Shown here piece by piece: positions 1 to 8,145 of a stretch of DNA of 64,000 bases. Source of the DNA: Deferribacterales bacterium Deferri_01. GTDB lineage: Bacteria; Chrysiogenota; Deferribacteres; Deferribacterales; Geovibrionaceae. The notes under the pieces are model-generated. The model had not been told where the DNA came from. It worked only from the letters and a program-made list of their open reading frames with translations, and searched no databases. Location: positions 722,723-786,722 of the forward strand of contig LUZY01000013.1 in the NCBI GenBank assembly GCA_001603805.1, given 5' to 3'. A program made the translations under genes and the position numbers. Position 1 is the stretch's first letter. Every line of letters starts with the position of its first letter.

Positions 1-306
1 GCTGCTGCAATCGCGGCAGGTCCCGCAAAAATCGATCTTAAAACATGGGTCGCAGGCGAACCTTCCAAACCCGCAGTTCAGTTCCCCCACGATGTACACC
101 AGGCTAAAAACGCATGTACTGACTGTCACGTTACTGAAGAAGGCGGCGCTCTTAAAAACCTTAAAGCAGGCGGCGAAGTAAGCTTTAAAGGTGCAATCGG
201 CGTTAAAAAGACTAAGAATGACGCTCATGACCTTTTCTGCTGGGAATGCCATGTTACTAAAAAAGTTCCTCAGGGCAAATCTTGTAACAAATGCCACGCA
301 AAGTAA
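1..306 (+). CDS. Multihaem cytochrome c (class III, trihaem type), 3' part only
   Basis: The reading frame is open from the left edge and stops with TAA at 304-306. The visible 101 residues carry three CXXCH haem motifs (CTDCH, CWECH, CNKCH) plus extra histidines (PHDVH) that could be axial ligands. This is the pattern of small cytochrome c7/c3-type periplasmic electron carriers such as Geobacter PpcA. The N-terminus and signal peptide lie outside the window, so the full haem count is unknown. A terminator follows 25 bp downstream, so this is the last gene of its transcript. The role (periplasmic electron transfer) is inferred from family. Confidence 0.85.
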   Translation, partial: AAAIAAGPAKIDLKTWVAGEPSKPAVQFPHDVHQAKNACTDCHVTEEGGALKNLKAGGEVSFKGAIGVKKTKNDAHDLFCWECHVTKKVPQGKSCNKCHAK

Positions 307-329
307 CAGCGACATAACTAAAAAAACAA

Positions 330-366
330 CAGCCCCGCCCGGCAATGCCGTTCGGGGTTTTTTTAT
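330..366 (+). terminator. Rho-independent terminator, probably bidirectional
   Basis: A GC-rich stem (CCCCG at 333-337 with CGGGG at 353-357, and an inner GGCA/TGCC-type pairing) is followed by an eight-T run on the plus strand. An A-rich run before it (318-327) gives a T-run on the minus strand. It therefore could end both the cytochrome gene on the left and the diguanylate cyclase gene arriving from the right. Confidence 0.8.
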
Positions 367-384
367 TTTAACCAAAAAACCTAA

Positions 385-1683
385 TTAAACTGTTACTCCG
401 CTTCCGACAACCATATTCCTTCCCATGTTCTTTGACTGGTAAAGCCTTTCATCAGCCAGATTCACAAGCTTATCGCTGCACTTTGTTTCGGATATGCAGG
501 CAACACCAAAGCTGCTTGTTATGCGGGTATTTATCCCTTGAAAAACAGTTCCTTCTATGGTTTTTCTGAGCTTTTCAGCCAGAGTGTAAGCTCCTTTGCA
601 TTCGGTTTCAGGAAGAAGTATGATAAACTCCTCTCCTCCGTAGCGTGCAACAGTGTCTGAGTCTCTGGTGAGTGAGCAGGCGATCGAGGCTATCTCTCTT
701 ATCACTTCATCACCAAGAATATGCCCGAACCTGTCATTTATTCGTTTAAAATGGTCTATATCAAATATTATCAATGAGTAAGGCTCTTTTGTCCTGCGAG
801 ACCTGCTGTCTTCCTTGCTAAGAGTTTCATAAAAATAGCGTCTGTTGTATATGCCCGTCAGCCCGTCTGTAATCGCCTGAAGCTGAAGGAGTTTATTGGT
901 TTTCTCCATATCATCCAGCAGTATTTTGTTGAGAAGATGAGCCCTTAAACGCAGGTAAAATTCCTCAACATCAAACGGTTTATGAAAAAAATCATTCACG
1001 CCTGTATAGAAAAGGCTGTTGCGTACTTCACGGTCATCAGAGACTGTCATTGCGATGATGGGAATATTCTTAAAGTTGTAATCTTTTTTCAGAAAGTTTA
1101 CGAACTCTCCGCTGGTTTGACCTGAACCGAAAAAATAGTCGATAAGGACAACATCAGGAACATAGCTGCCGCTCTTCAGAAGATCCATTGCGCTTTCTAT
1201 GTTTTCCATGCAGATAGGGGTAACGCCGGATTTCTTCAAAAGACCGCTGATAAAATTACGCTGAAGCTTGCTGTCCTCAACAATCAGAGCCTTCATTCCG
1301 CTAAAGCAGCAGGTGCTGACAAAATCTTTAACATTTTGCAGAAACACGCCAAGCCCTTCTCTTACAGAATTTTTTATAAAGTACCCGAAAGCTCCGTTCT
1401 GAAAGCACTGAATACGCACTGAATCATCAATTAAAGAGGTTATAATAATTACTACTGTCTGTTCAAACTTTTGCTGGTACTTCATTTCTCTGCACAGTTC
1501 CAACCCTTTTCCATCGGGCAGAACCATGTCAAGGGTCACCACGTCATAATAGTTTTCAGTCAGTTTTTTTCTTGCCTCGTTCAGATCTGCCGCTTCATCA
1601 ACTTTATAACTGAATTTTTCCAGTTCGCTCCTGATGCTTTTACGTATCAGTCGGCTGTCATCAACAACTAATGCTTTTTCCAT
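385..1683 (-). CDS. Response regulator with two receiver domains and a GGDEF diguanylate cyclase domain (PleD-like)
   Basis: The 432-residue protein has REC1 (about 1-120; phospho-acceptor D52, T82, K104), REC2 (about 130-252; D182, T213, K235) and a C-terminal GGDEF domain (about 268-432). GGEEF lies at 349-353, with the metal/substrate motif DIDHFKRIND around 308-317. An RxxD inhibitory site (RDSD, 340-343) lies five residues before GGEEF, as in PleD. It should make c-di-GMP from two GTP in the cytoplasm, activated by phosphorylation-driven dimerisation and limited by product inhibition. Both receivers keep the key residues, whereas the second receiver of Caulobacter PleD is mainly an adaptor. 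The cognate kinase is not in the window. Confidence 0.92.
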   Translation of the reverse strand: MEKALVVDDSRLIRKSIRSELEKFSYKVDEAADLNEARKKLTENYYDVVTLDMVLPDGKGLELCREMKYQQKFEQTVVIIITSLIDDSVRIQCFQNGAFGYFIKNSVREGLGVFLQNVKDFVSTCCFSGMKALIVEDSKLQRNFISGLLKKSGVTPICMENIESAMDLLKSGSYVPDVVLIDYFFGSGQTSGEFVNFLKKDYNFKNIPIIAMTVSDDREVRNSLFYTGVNDFFHKPFDVEEFYLRLRAHLLNKILLDDMEKTNKLLQLQAITDGLTGIYNRRYFYETLSKEDSRSRRTKEPYSLIIFDIDHFKRINDRFGHILGDEVIREIASIACSLTRDSDTVARYGGEEFIILLPETECKGAYTLAEKLRKTIEGTVFQGINTRITSSFGVACISETKCSDKLVNLADERLYQSKNMGRNMVVGSGVTV

Positions 1684-1858
1684 ACCATACCTGTCTGAAT
1701 TTTAATAAAGAAATAATCATAAGACAATTATTGTCGGATCAAATAATAGCATTTGATTGTCTTCTTTCCCAGTGAAAAAAACGTGGAATTAGTGAACTTG
1801 GAACTCAATAGCACTTAAATGTTTCGGAATGAAGAGATAAAAAAATACAAAAAAATAA

Positions 1859-2761
1859 TTATTTTGCTTTAGGATGTGTCTGATCGTAGATACGCAAAAG
1901 GTCGCTGAGATTCAGGTGGGTGTACTTCTGCGTTGTTGAAAGGGATTCATGCCCCAGAAGCTCCTGAATAGTCCGCAGATCGGCACCGCCTTCCAATAGG
2001 TGTGTGGCAAAAGAGTGCCTGAATGAGTGCGGAGAGAAATCCACCGGAAGTCCCGCTGCTTTAAGATATTTCTCCACCATGCGCCCGACAGAGCGTTCAG
2101 TAAGTCTGCCGCCGTATTTATTAAGAAAAACTGCATCATCTTTAGGATAATGTCCTTCAGCCGGCACATCAGCACGCACACGCATATATGCTGTAATCAG
2201 GTCACCCAGAATGTCACCCAGAGGGATCACCCGCTCCTTTTTACCTTTACCCCGAACACGTATACGCATTCCCCGCAGATCAATATCAGAGAGGTTCAGC
2301 CCCGTAAGCTCTGAAACACGAACTCCCGTGCCGTACATCAGCTCAAGGAGAAGAGCATCACGCATACCTGCAGGTTCTGTTTTATCCGGCAGTTCCAGAA
2401 GATTCAGAAGATCATCTATGTTGAAGACATTAAACGATTTTTTTTCCTTTTTAGGGAATTTCAGCATACGTGCGTAGTTATCTTCTATGACTGATTTTTT
2501 ATGAAGGTATTTATAGAATGATTTAAGGGTGGACACCTTACGTTCTGCGGTGGATTTGGAGATCCCTTTGTCAAACTGAGATGCGATAAAACCACGCAGA
2601 ATATAAAAATCAGCGGATTCTATATCGCTTATCTTTTCAGCATCCAGATAGTCTGCAAGCTCTGACAGATCTCCGGAATATGCTTTTATTGTATGTTCGG
2701 AGGCATTTTTTTCATTCCGCAGATATAAAATAAAGTCAGCAACAGCACGGTCAATGTTCAA
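1859..2761 (-). CDS. xerC: Tyrosine recombinase XerC
   Basis: This 300-residue integrase-family recombinase has an N-terminal SAM-like DNA-binding domain (about 5-95) and a catalytic domain. The catalytic set is visible: R148 (GTGVRVSEL), K172 region, H245-x-x-R248 (HSFRHSFATH), H271 (LLGHESL) and nucleophile Y280 (TQKYTH). The C-terminal IYDQTHPKAK resembles the tail typical of XerC. It likely acts with XerD to resolve chromosome dimers at dif. Its start is 2 bp after the stop of the upstream Crp-type gene, so the two are probably translationally coupled. The XerC versus XerD assignment rests on the C-terminal tail and length. Confidence 0.9.
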   Translation of the reverse strand: MNIDRAVADFILYLRNEKNASEHTIKAYSGDLSELADYLDAEKISDIESADFYILRGFIASQFDKGISKSTAERKVSTLKSFYKYLHKKSVIEDNYARMLKFPKKEKKSFNVFNIDDLLNLLELPDKTEPAGMRDALLLELMYGTGVRVSELTGLNLSDIDLRGMRIRVRGKGKKERVIPLGDILGDLITAYMRVRADVPAEGHYPKDDAVFLNKYGGRLTERSVGRMVEKYLKAAGLPVDFSPHSFRHSFATHLLEGGADLRTIQELLGHESLSTTQKYTHLNLSDLLRIYDQTHPKAK

Positions 2762-2763
2762 TA

Positions 2764-3498
2764 TTAAGCTCCTGAACCAACATCATTATTTTTCATGCGG
2801 TTTTCCTCCCAGTCATAGAGATTGTCAAAAAGACTCTTATGAGCATACCTTTCCGTTCCCTCTTTACGATACAGTCCCCGCTTTTTCCATTCAAGCAAAA
2901 TGCGGTTCAGGGTAAGCGGAATTGTGTAAATAACCTGACTAAGCTCTGAATGGGTAAGCTTGACAGGGATATTAAACCATCCGTTTTCATTTTGAACTTC
3001 ATATCGCTGTACAAGGATTTTAAAAAGCACTGCAAGCCTTTCTTCCGGCGGACGGGCAATAATTGCTGCCATTCCCTCCAGGTCTGACTCTAAATCCAGC
3101 ATAAGATGATTCACAAGCATTTTACCGAAGTTATGGTGAGTTCGCACATATTCCCATACCGCTTCATGCTTAACATCAAGCAGCACGGTATCCCTTAAAG
3201 CAGTTGAGGCGATATTTGACAACCTGTTTGAAAGAAAAAAAGTTCCGCCCAGAACAGTACCCGGAAGCAGCAGGCTTATTGCCTTAACTTTTGATGTTTC
3301 TTTAAAAGTAAAACTTTCGCTGAATTTTGCTAAAAGACCGCTCAGAACCAGACTGAGATTAGGATAAAATTCATTGCCTTTAAAAACAGGCGTACCTTTG
3401 GGTATGTGTTTAAGAGTTCCGTAATCCGAAAAGAACTTTTGAAGCTCACTGCCAGCTTTCGACCTGACCCATGGGAAGCCGTGATACCTTATTCTCAT
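2764..3498 (-). CDS. Crp/Fnr-family transcriptional regulator
   Basis: This 244-residue protein has a cyclic-nucleotide-binding-like beta-barrel (about 25-120), a dimerisation helix (about 125-160) and a winged helix-turn-helix (about 175-225, around LTHSELSQVIYTIPLTLNRIL). There is no N-terminal cysteine cluster, so it is not an oxygen-sensing Fnr with an iron-sulfur cluster. The canonical cAMP-binding RxS motif was not found either, so the effector is unknown. It is transcribed divergently from the flavoprotein/cytochrome/MFS genes at 3725, with a 226-bp shared intergenic region, so it is the best local candidate to control them. xerC follows 2 bp downstream. Confidence 0.85.
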   Translation of the reverse strand: MRIRYHGFPWVRSKAGSELQKFFSDYGTLKHIPKGTPVFKGNEFYPNLSLVLSGLLAKFSESFTFKETSKVKAISLLLPGTVLGGTFFLSNRLSNIASTALRDTVLLDVKHEAVWEYVRTHHNFGKMLVNHLMLDLESDLEGMAAIIARPPEERLAVLFKILVQRYEVQNENGWFNIPVKLTHSELSQVIYTIPLTLNRILLEWKKRGLYRKEGTERYAHKSLFDNLYDWEENRMKNNDVGSGA

Positions 3499-3724
3499 AA
3501 TAAACCCTTTTTAAATAAAAATATTTCCATTTATTTAATATAAGCACTGACAAAAAAAAATGATATCCTTTTTAAATATAGCTCATCAAATTAATCCCAA
3601 AAGCATATATCCCAGTATATATATTTTTCCCTTACACGCTTGAGTCAAAAATCATGAAGTAGTAGCTTTTAGAAAAGCCGTGGAATTACACGGCGGTTTC
3701 ATTTTTTAACTTCAGGAGAGAATT

Positions 3725-5224
3725 ATGAAAAAGTTACTGTTCATTGCTATGTTATGCTCATTTGCTTTCGCACAGGTTTTTGCTGCTGACAAAGAGTACA
3801 ACGTTGATCTGGTTATCGTGGGCGCAGGTGCCGGCGGTCTCACTGCTGCTGTGTCGGCTCAGGAAAAAGGTCTTTCCACTGTATTGCTTGAGAAAAAACC
3901 CGCAGTGGGCGGCACAGGCAACTTTATGGAAGGCACATATGCGGTTGAAAGCTTCATGCAGAAGGAAGCAGGAGTTAAGCTCACAAAGCAGCAGGCTTTT
4001 AACGAAGTCATGAGCTATCACCACTGGAAATCAAATCCTCGTCTGGTGAAAGCTGTCATTGACCAGTCTGCGGAAACAATTAAATGGATCTGGGATCACG
4101 GTGTTCATTTTGAGGAAGTTAAGACAGCATGGCTTAACAAACCCAACAAAACTTGGCACATCTTCCCCGAGTCAGGCTCTAACTACATTAAAGCAATGGT
4201 AAATATCTATACCTCAAAAGGCGGTACTCTTCTTACAGAGACTCCCGGTAAGAAACTTCTCTTAGACAAAAACGGCGCAGTAACAGGTGTAATCGCTGAA
4301 AACGAAGACGGAGAAGTAATACAGGTTAATGCCAAAAGCGTAATCCTCGCCACAGGCGGTTATGCTAGCAACCTTGAAATGATCAAGAAATACGGCGGTC
4401 CGGAATCACTTCCCACTGTTCTCGGCAGCTACGGCGACGGCATAAACATGGCTCTTTCAGTCGGTGCAGCCCTCGACGGAATGGGACCGCTTATGCTTAA
4501 TGGAGCTTTCATGCTCGCACCCGGAGAAGCTATATGCAACGGTAAAAATGCCGAACTCCGTGCAATGTTCCGCCAGTCTCTTCTTTATGTTAACTCACAC
4601 GGCGAACGTTTCTTCAATGAGGAAGTAACAATCGACTGGCCTCTCGCCAGCAACGCTATCAGCCGTGAAGGCAAGTTTACATATGTTGTATTCGATGCAG
4701 AGACCCTTAAGGAATTTCAGACAAAAGGATATCTTAACGGATGCGGCAACTGGATAAAACGTGGGCAGCCAATGAAAAAGTTCGATCAGCTTTTCCCCGA
4801 AAACGAAAAGAAAGGAAACGCTTTCTCCGGCAAAACACTTGATGAAGTTGCCAAAAAGGCAGGTTTTGATCCTGAAGCGTTCAAACAGACAGCAAAGGAA
4901 ATTACTAAATACGCTAAACAGGGCAAAGATGAGCGCTTCGGCAAAAACCCCCGCACGCTCAGAGCAGTTGAAAAAGGACCATTCTATGTTCTCAAAGGAC
5001 AGCTCCACCACCTTACATCACTCGGCGGTTCCAGAGTTACAGAACACCTTCAGGTTGTAAACGAGCAGGGTAACGTAATTCCCGGTCTTTACGCTGTTGG
5101 CGGCGATGCAGGCGGTATGTACGGTGATTCTTACGACCTGACAATAGCAGAAGGCGCAGCAAGCTCATTTGCTATTAACGGCGCACGCCTTGCTGTTAAA
5201 AACATTGTAGCCACAGGGAAATAA
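3725..5224 (+). CDS. Secreted FAD-dependent reductase of the fumarate reductase/flavocytochrome c family, substrate unknown
   Basis: This 499-residue protein has a Sec signal peptide (MKKLLFIAMLCSFAFAQVFA, cleavage near AFA-AD). A Rossmann FAD motif follows (GAGAGGLTAA), then a mobile capping domain. Gly-rich C-terminal FAD motifs (LYAVGGDAGG) close the fold. Compared from memory with Shewanella flavocytochrome c3, the HH pair is kept (LHHLTSLGG). The substrate-binding His before P-T-Y and the acid Arg of T-T-R-D are not seen (VTIDW here), and the Arg of HGANRLGGN is also missing (MYGDSYDL here). It is therefore probably not a fumarate reductase. It has no haem motifs and presumably takes electrons from the tetrahaem cytochrome encoded next. 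Confidence 0.85.
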   Translation: MKKLLFIAMLCSFAFAQVFAADKEYNVDLVIVGAGAGGLTAAVSAQEKGLSTVLLEKKPAVGGTGNFMEGTYAVESFMQKEAGVKLTKQQAFNEVMSYHHWKSNPRLVKAVIDQSAETIKWIWDHGVHFEEVKTAWLNKPNKTWHIFPESGSNYIKAMVNIYTSKGGTLLTETPGKKLLLDKNGAVTGVIAENEDGEVIQVNAKSVILATGGYASNLEMIKKYGGPESLPTVLGSYGDGINMALSVGAALDGMGPLMLNGAFMLAPGEAICNGKNAELRAMFRQSLLYVNSHGERFFNEEVTIDWPLASNAISREGKFTYVVFDAETLKEFQTKGYLNGCGNWIKRGQPMKKFDQLFPENEKKGNAFSGKTLDEVAKKAGFDPEAFKQTAKEITKYAKQGKDERFGKNPRTLRAVEKGPFYVLKGQLHHLTSLGGSRVTEHLQVVNEQGNVIPGLYAVGGDAGGMYGDSYDLTIAEGAASSFAINGARLAVKNIVATGK

Positions 5225-5248
5225 ACACAGTCATAGCTTACCTCTTAA

Positions 5249-5276
5249 GCTGTCCCGGAAATTTATCCGGGACAGC
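5249..5276 (+). other. Perfect 11-bp hairpin between flavoprotein and cytochrome genes
   Basis: GCTGTCCCGGA (5249-5259) pairs perfectly with TCCGGGACAGC (5266-5276) across a 6-nt loop. No T-run follows (CCCCAATAAC), so it is not a standard intrinsic terminator. It sits 25 bp after one stop codon and 26 bp before the next start, inside an apparent operon. It could stabilise or process the mRNA, or act as a partial terminator that sets the flavoprotein to cytochrome ratio. Confidence 0.6.
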
Positions 5277-5302
5277 CCCAATAACACAGCATCGAGGAAA
5301 TA

Positions 5303-5671
5303 ATGCCGAAGTTTTTTATATTACTATTAACATTAATCTTATCTGTTTTTTTATCTGCCGCTTTTGCAGCCGGAGAAGAGAAAACACTCAGAGGGAAACA
5401 TCTTGAAGCAGAGCTTTCATGTGCGGACTGCCACGGAACAGACACACCGGAAAAGAAAGCTTCGCAAAAAGCCTGCAAAGGCTGTCATGAAGGTATGGAA
5501 AACGAACCTCCTGTTATCTTCATTGAAGAAAATGGCAAGAAACATGAAGTCAACCCCCATAATGCACACCCCGGACAGATGAGATGCACCCTGTGCCACA
5601 GCATACATAAACCCTCCACACTGTACTGCAATGAAGGCTGTCACCACACTTTCAATGCAAAAGTTCCGTAA
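5303..5671 (+). CDS. Periplasmic tetrahaem cytochrome c
   Basis: The 122-residue protein has a signal peptide (about 1-22, ending AAFAA). Three standard haem sites follow (CADCH, CKGCH, CTLCH). A fourth site has three residues between the cysteines (CNEGCH). Order and spacing resemble the small tetrahaem cytochromes (Shewanella CctA/STC) and the haem domain of flavocytochrome c fumarate reductase. It is the likely direct electron donor to the preceding flavoprotein, which has no haems of its own. GAGG precedes the ATG by a normal distance. The MFS gene starts 11 bp downstream, so the three genes form one unit. Confidence 0.88.
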   Translation: MPKFFILLLTLILSVFLSAAFAAGEEKTLRGKHLEAELSCADCHGTDTPEKKASQKACKGCHEGMENEPPVIFIEENGKKHEVNPHNAHPGQMRCTLCHSIHKPSTLYCNEGCHHTFNAKVP

Positions 5672-5682
5672 GGAAATATTTT

Positions 5683-6861
5683 ATGAATAAAATCAGCAGC
5701 AGAAGCGGATTTGTTATCTTATTTGCCATCAACTTTCTGGTAACATTCAGCTTTGCCGTTAATGACTCAATGTTCTCACTCTTTTGTGAGGACAACTATA
5801 TTTCAGGGTTCATTTTCGGGCTTGTTTTTGCTGTTTATTCACTCACAAAAATCATCTCCGCACCTTTTGCGGGCAAACTTGCCGACAAATTCGGCACACA
5901 TAAAATTCTTTTCACGGCACTGGTTCTTTATACCCTTGTGCCGTGCTTTTTTCTTATCACAGATGATAAGGCAGTCATTATCACGGTAAGGATACTTCAG
6001 GGGCTGGCATGTGCTATGTTTCGTCCGGTGATTTACTGTTTCTTCCCGGCAGATTCTGCACGCAAAGGAAGAATATTTGCCCTTTTTGATCTTTCCTTCT
6101 ATTCGGCAATAGCTCTGGCACCTTACTCAGGTAGCCTTATACTGGAAAGTTATGGTTTCAGCGGAGTATTCACATCCATGCTGACGTGCTGTATTGCAGC
6201 TCTGGCTATTTTTCCCGCTCTTACACAGGAAAAACCTGCCTTTAAGAACATGCCAAAGACCCAAATTCAAAAAAACAGCGGCAGTGCAATTAACCCTTTG
6301 CTGGTTTACATTTTTTTCAGAGGATGGGGCATTTCCGTAATAACTGCCTTTCTTCCAATATATCTTTCAAGAATGGATATTCCTCCATCAAAAATAGGCT
6401 TTACCCTTAGTGCGGCAGCTGCATTTACCACAATAAGTCTACCCCTATGCGGCAGGCTCACGGATATAATCCACAAGGAAACACTCATAGCTGCCGGAGG
6501 TTTCTGCGCATCCTTCATAACTATATTTACTGTGTTTTTTTCGGGTTTCGGGGAAATTTTTCTTCTGATGAGCATGGGGGGAATATTTACTGCTATGTCA
6601 CAGCCCGCCTGCCTTTCCTTCATTATGGAAAACACAGACGAGTGCAGCCTTGGTCATTCTATGGGAAAATTTAACGCATTCATGGGGATGGGGTTTGCCA
6701 GCGGCCCCGCATTCGGAGCTATGTTATCCTCCGCAGCAGGGCTCAAGTCAGTATTCATATTGACCGGTATTCTAGGCATTATTTCGGTGTTTGTATTTAT
6801 GTACGGAACACAGGTATACCCCGGCACTACAGGAACATCAGAGTTTAAGAAAACCTTTTAA
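5683..6861 (+). CDS. Major facilitator superfamily transporter
   Basis: This 392-residue integral membrane protein has about 12 hydrophobic segments. An MFS motif A-like loop between helices 2 and 3 (GKLADKFGTHK) is visible, with a weaker equivalent in the second half (GRLTDIIHKE). It is the third gene of the module, 11 bp after the cytochrome. It may move the substrate or product of the periplasmic reductase, but nothing in the sequence identifies the cargo. Its last 24 bp overlap the 3' end of the convergent trmFO gene. Confidence 0.85.
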   Translation: MNKISSRSGFVILFAINFLVTFSFAVNDSMFSLFCEDNYISGFIFGLVFAVYSLTKIISAPFAGKLADKFGTHKILFTALVLYTLVPCFFLITDDKAVIITVRILQGLACAMFRPVIYCFFPADSARKGRIFALFDLSFYSAIALAPYSGSLILESYGFSGVFTSMLTCCIAALAIFPALTQEKPAFKNMPKTQIQKNSGSAINPLLVYIFFRGWGISVITAFLPIYLSRMDIPPSKIGFTLSAAAAFTTISLPLCGRLTDIIHKETLIAAGGFCASFITIFTVFFSGFGEIFLLMSMGGIFTAMSQPACLSFIMENTDECSLGHSMGKFNAFMGMGFASGPAFGAMLSSAAGLKSVFILTGILGIISVFVFMYGTQVYPGTTGTSEFKKTF

Positions 6862-8139
6862 AGAATTAACAGCCTTTTCAGCCATCATGCTTTTTTTCAG
6901 TTTTTTATCCTTTATTCTCTCTTCAGGTGCAGGGAGCATGCCAAAATGGAAATTACTCGGAACATATTTTTTGCGTGTGGCTTCATATTTATCCGTAACA
7001 AACAAGCCCAGTGAACCCAAAGCACTGCCACGGGGGAAAGGTTTGCTTTCAACGCCTGTCAGCCTCAAAGCAAGGTCATACCCTGCAATCAGTCCCGATG
7101 CGATAGATTCCAGATAGCCTTCCACGCCGGTTATCTGACCTGCGAAGTAGAAGTTATCCTCGTACCTGAACCTGTCATCCAGCTTTGAAGGGGCATTTAT
7201 ATACGTATTACGGTGAACGGAACCGTAGCGGAGAAATTCTGCGTTTTCAAGTCCCGGAATCATACCGAAGACACGCTTCTGTTCCCCTATCTTCATCTTT
7301 GTCTGGCAGCCCACAAGGTTATATGATGTGCCTTCCTCATTCTCCTTGCGGAGCTGAAGAACAGCGTAATATCTTTTATCTGTTTCAGGGTGTTCAAGTC
7401 CCACAGGTTTCAAAGGACCAAAGGCAAGAGTCTTGCGTCCCCTCGCCGCCATCTCCTCTATGGGCATGCAGCCTTCAAACACATTCATTTTCTCAAAATC
7501 TTCAAAGGCGACCTTTTCAGCATCCATAAGCGCATCGTAGAAGGCATCGTATTCATCCTTTGTCATGGGGCAGTTAAGATAATCAGGATCACCCTTGCCG
7601 TAGCGGCTTTTGAAGTAGCATTTGGTCATATCCACTGAGTCAAAATCTATTATGGGCGAAATGGCATCAAAGAAATACAGTCCGCCGCCCATGAGAGACT
7701 TTATTTCATCCGCCAGAGCATCAGAAGTAAGCGGTCCGCTGGCAATAATGAGCGGTCTGTCCGTTGGAATATCTATTATTTCACCCCGCACTATCTGCAC
7801 ATTCTCCATAGCCTCAAGGCTCTCTGTAACCTTTGCGGAGAACATTTCTCTGTCAACGGCTAAAGAACCGCCGGCAGGTACTCTGCACTCCTTGGCTATG
7901 CGGATAAGCAGGCTGTCCATAAGTTCAAGTTCTGCCTTGAGAAGCCCTGAACCGGTGTCCAGAGCCTCCGCCTTCAGAGAGTTGGAGCAGACAAGCTCAG
8001 CGAAGCCGCCGCCGGAGTGGGCAGGAGTCATCACTTCAGGGCGCATCTCATAAATGATCACGGGGATATTACGTTTGGCGAGCTGATAAGCGGCCTCAGA
8101 ACCAGCGAGACCGCCTCCAATTATGTGAACAGGGTTCAT
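6838..8139 (-). CDS. trmFO: TrmFO, folate/FAD-dependent tRNA (uracil-54-C5)-methyltransferase
   Basis: The 433-residue flavoprotein starts with a dinucleotide-binding motif (IIGGGLAGSEAA) and has the characteristic early block SGGGFAELVCSNSLK. Later blocks typical of the family include KRYYAVLQLRKEN and the FAGQITGVEGYLES segment. It makes ribothymidine at position 54 of tRNA from 5,10-methylene-tetrahydrofolate with FADH2. It is the last gene of the lolA-to-trmFO run, 6 bp after topA. The 3' end overlaps the MFS gene on the other strand by 24 bp. Confidence 0.95.
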   Translation of the reverse strand: MNPVHIIGGGLAGSEAAYQLAKRNIPVIIYEMRPEVMTPAHSGGGFAELVCSNSLKAEALDTGSGLLKAELELMDSLLIRIAKECRVPAGGSLAVDREMFSAKVTESLEAMENVQIVRGEIIDIPTDRPLIIASGPLTSDALADEIKSLMGGGLYFFDAISPIIDFDSVDMTKCYFKSRYGKGDPDYLNCPMTKDEYDAFYDALMDAEKVAFEDFEKMNVFEGCMPIEEMAARGRKTLAFGPLKPVGLEHPETDKRYYAVLQLRKENEEGTSYNLVGCQTKMKIGEQKRVFGMIPGLENAEFLRYGSVHRNTYINAPSKLDDRFRYEDNFYFAGQITGVEGYLESIASGLIAGYDLALRLTGVESKPFPRGSALGSLGLFVTDKYEATRKKYVPSNFHFGMLPAPEERIKDKKLKKSMMAEKAVNSLKGFLKL

Positions 8140-8145
8140 GGAAAA

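Noticed and set aside
3499-3724. FNR or CRP box between the regulator and the flavoprotein gene
   Set aside because: TTGAGTCAA and other short dyads occur, but none has the TTGAT-N4-ATCAA or TGTGA-N6-TCACA form.
4595-5011. 138-codon minus-strand ORF inside the flavoprotein gene
   Set aside because: It is antisense to a clear coding sequence, has no SD and encodes a low-complexity Phe/Leu-rich product typical of shadow frames.
3725-5224. Naming the periplasmic flavoprotein a fumarate reductase
   Set aside because: The residues that bind fumarate and donate the proton in that family are not found at the expected places.
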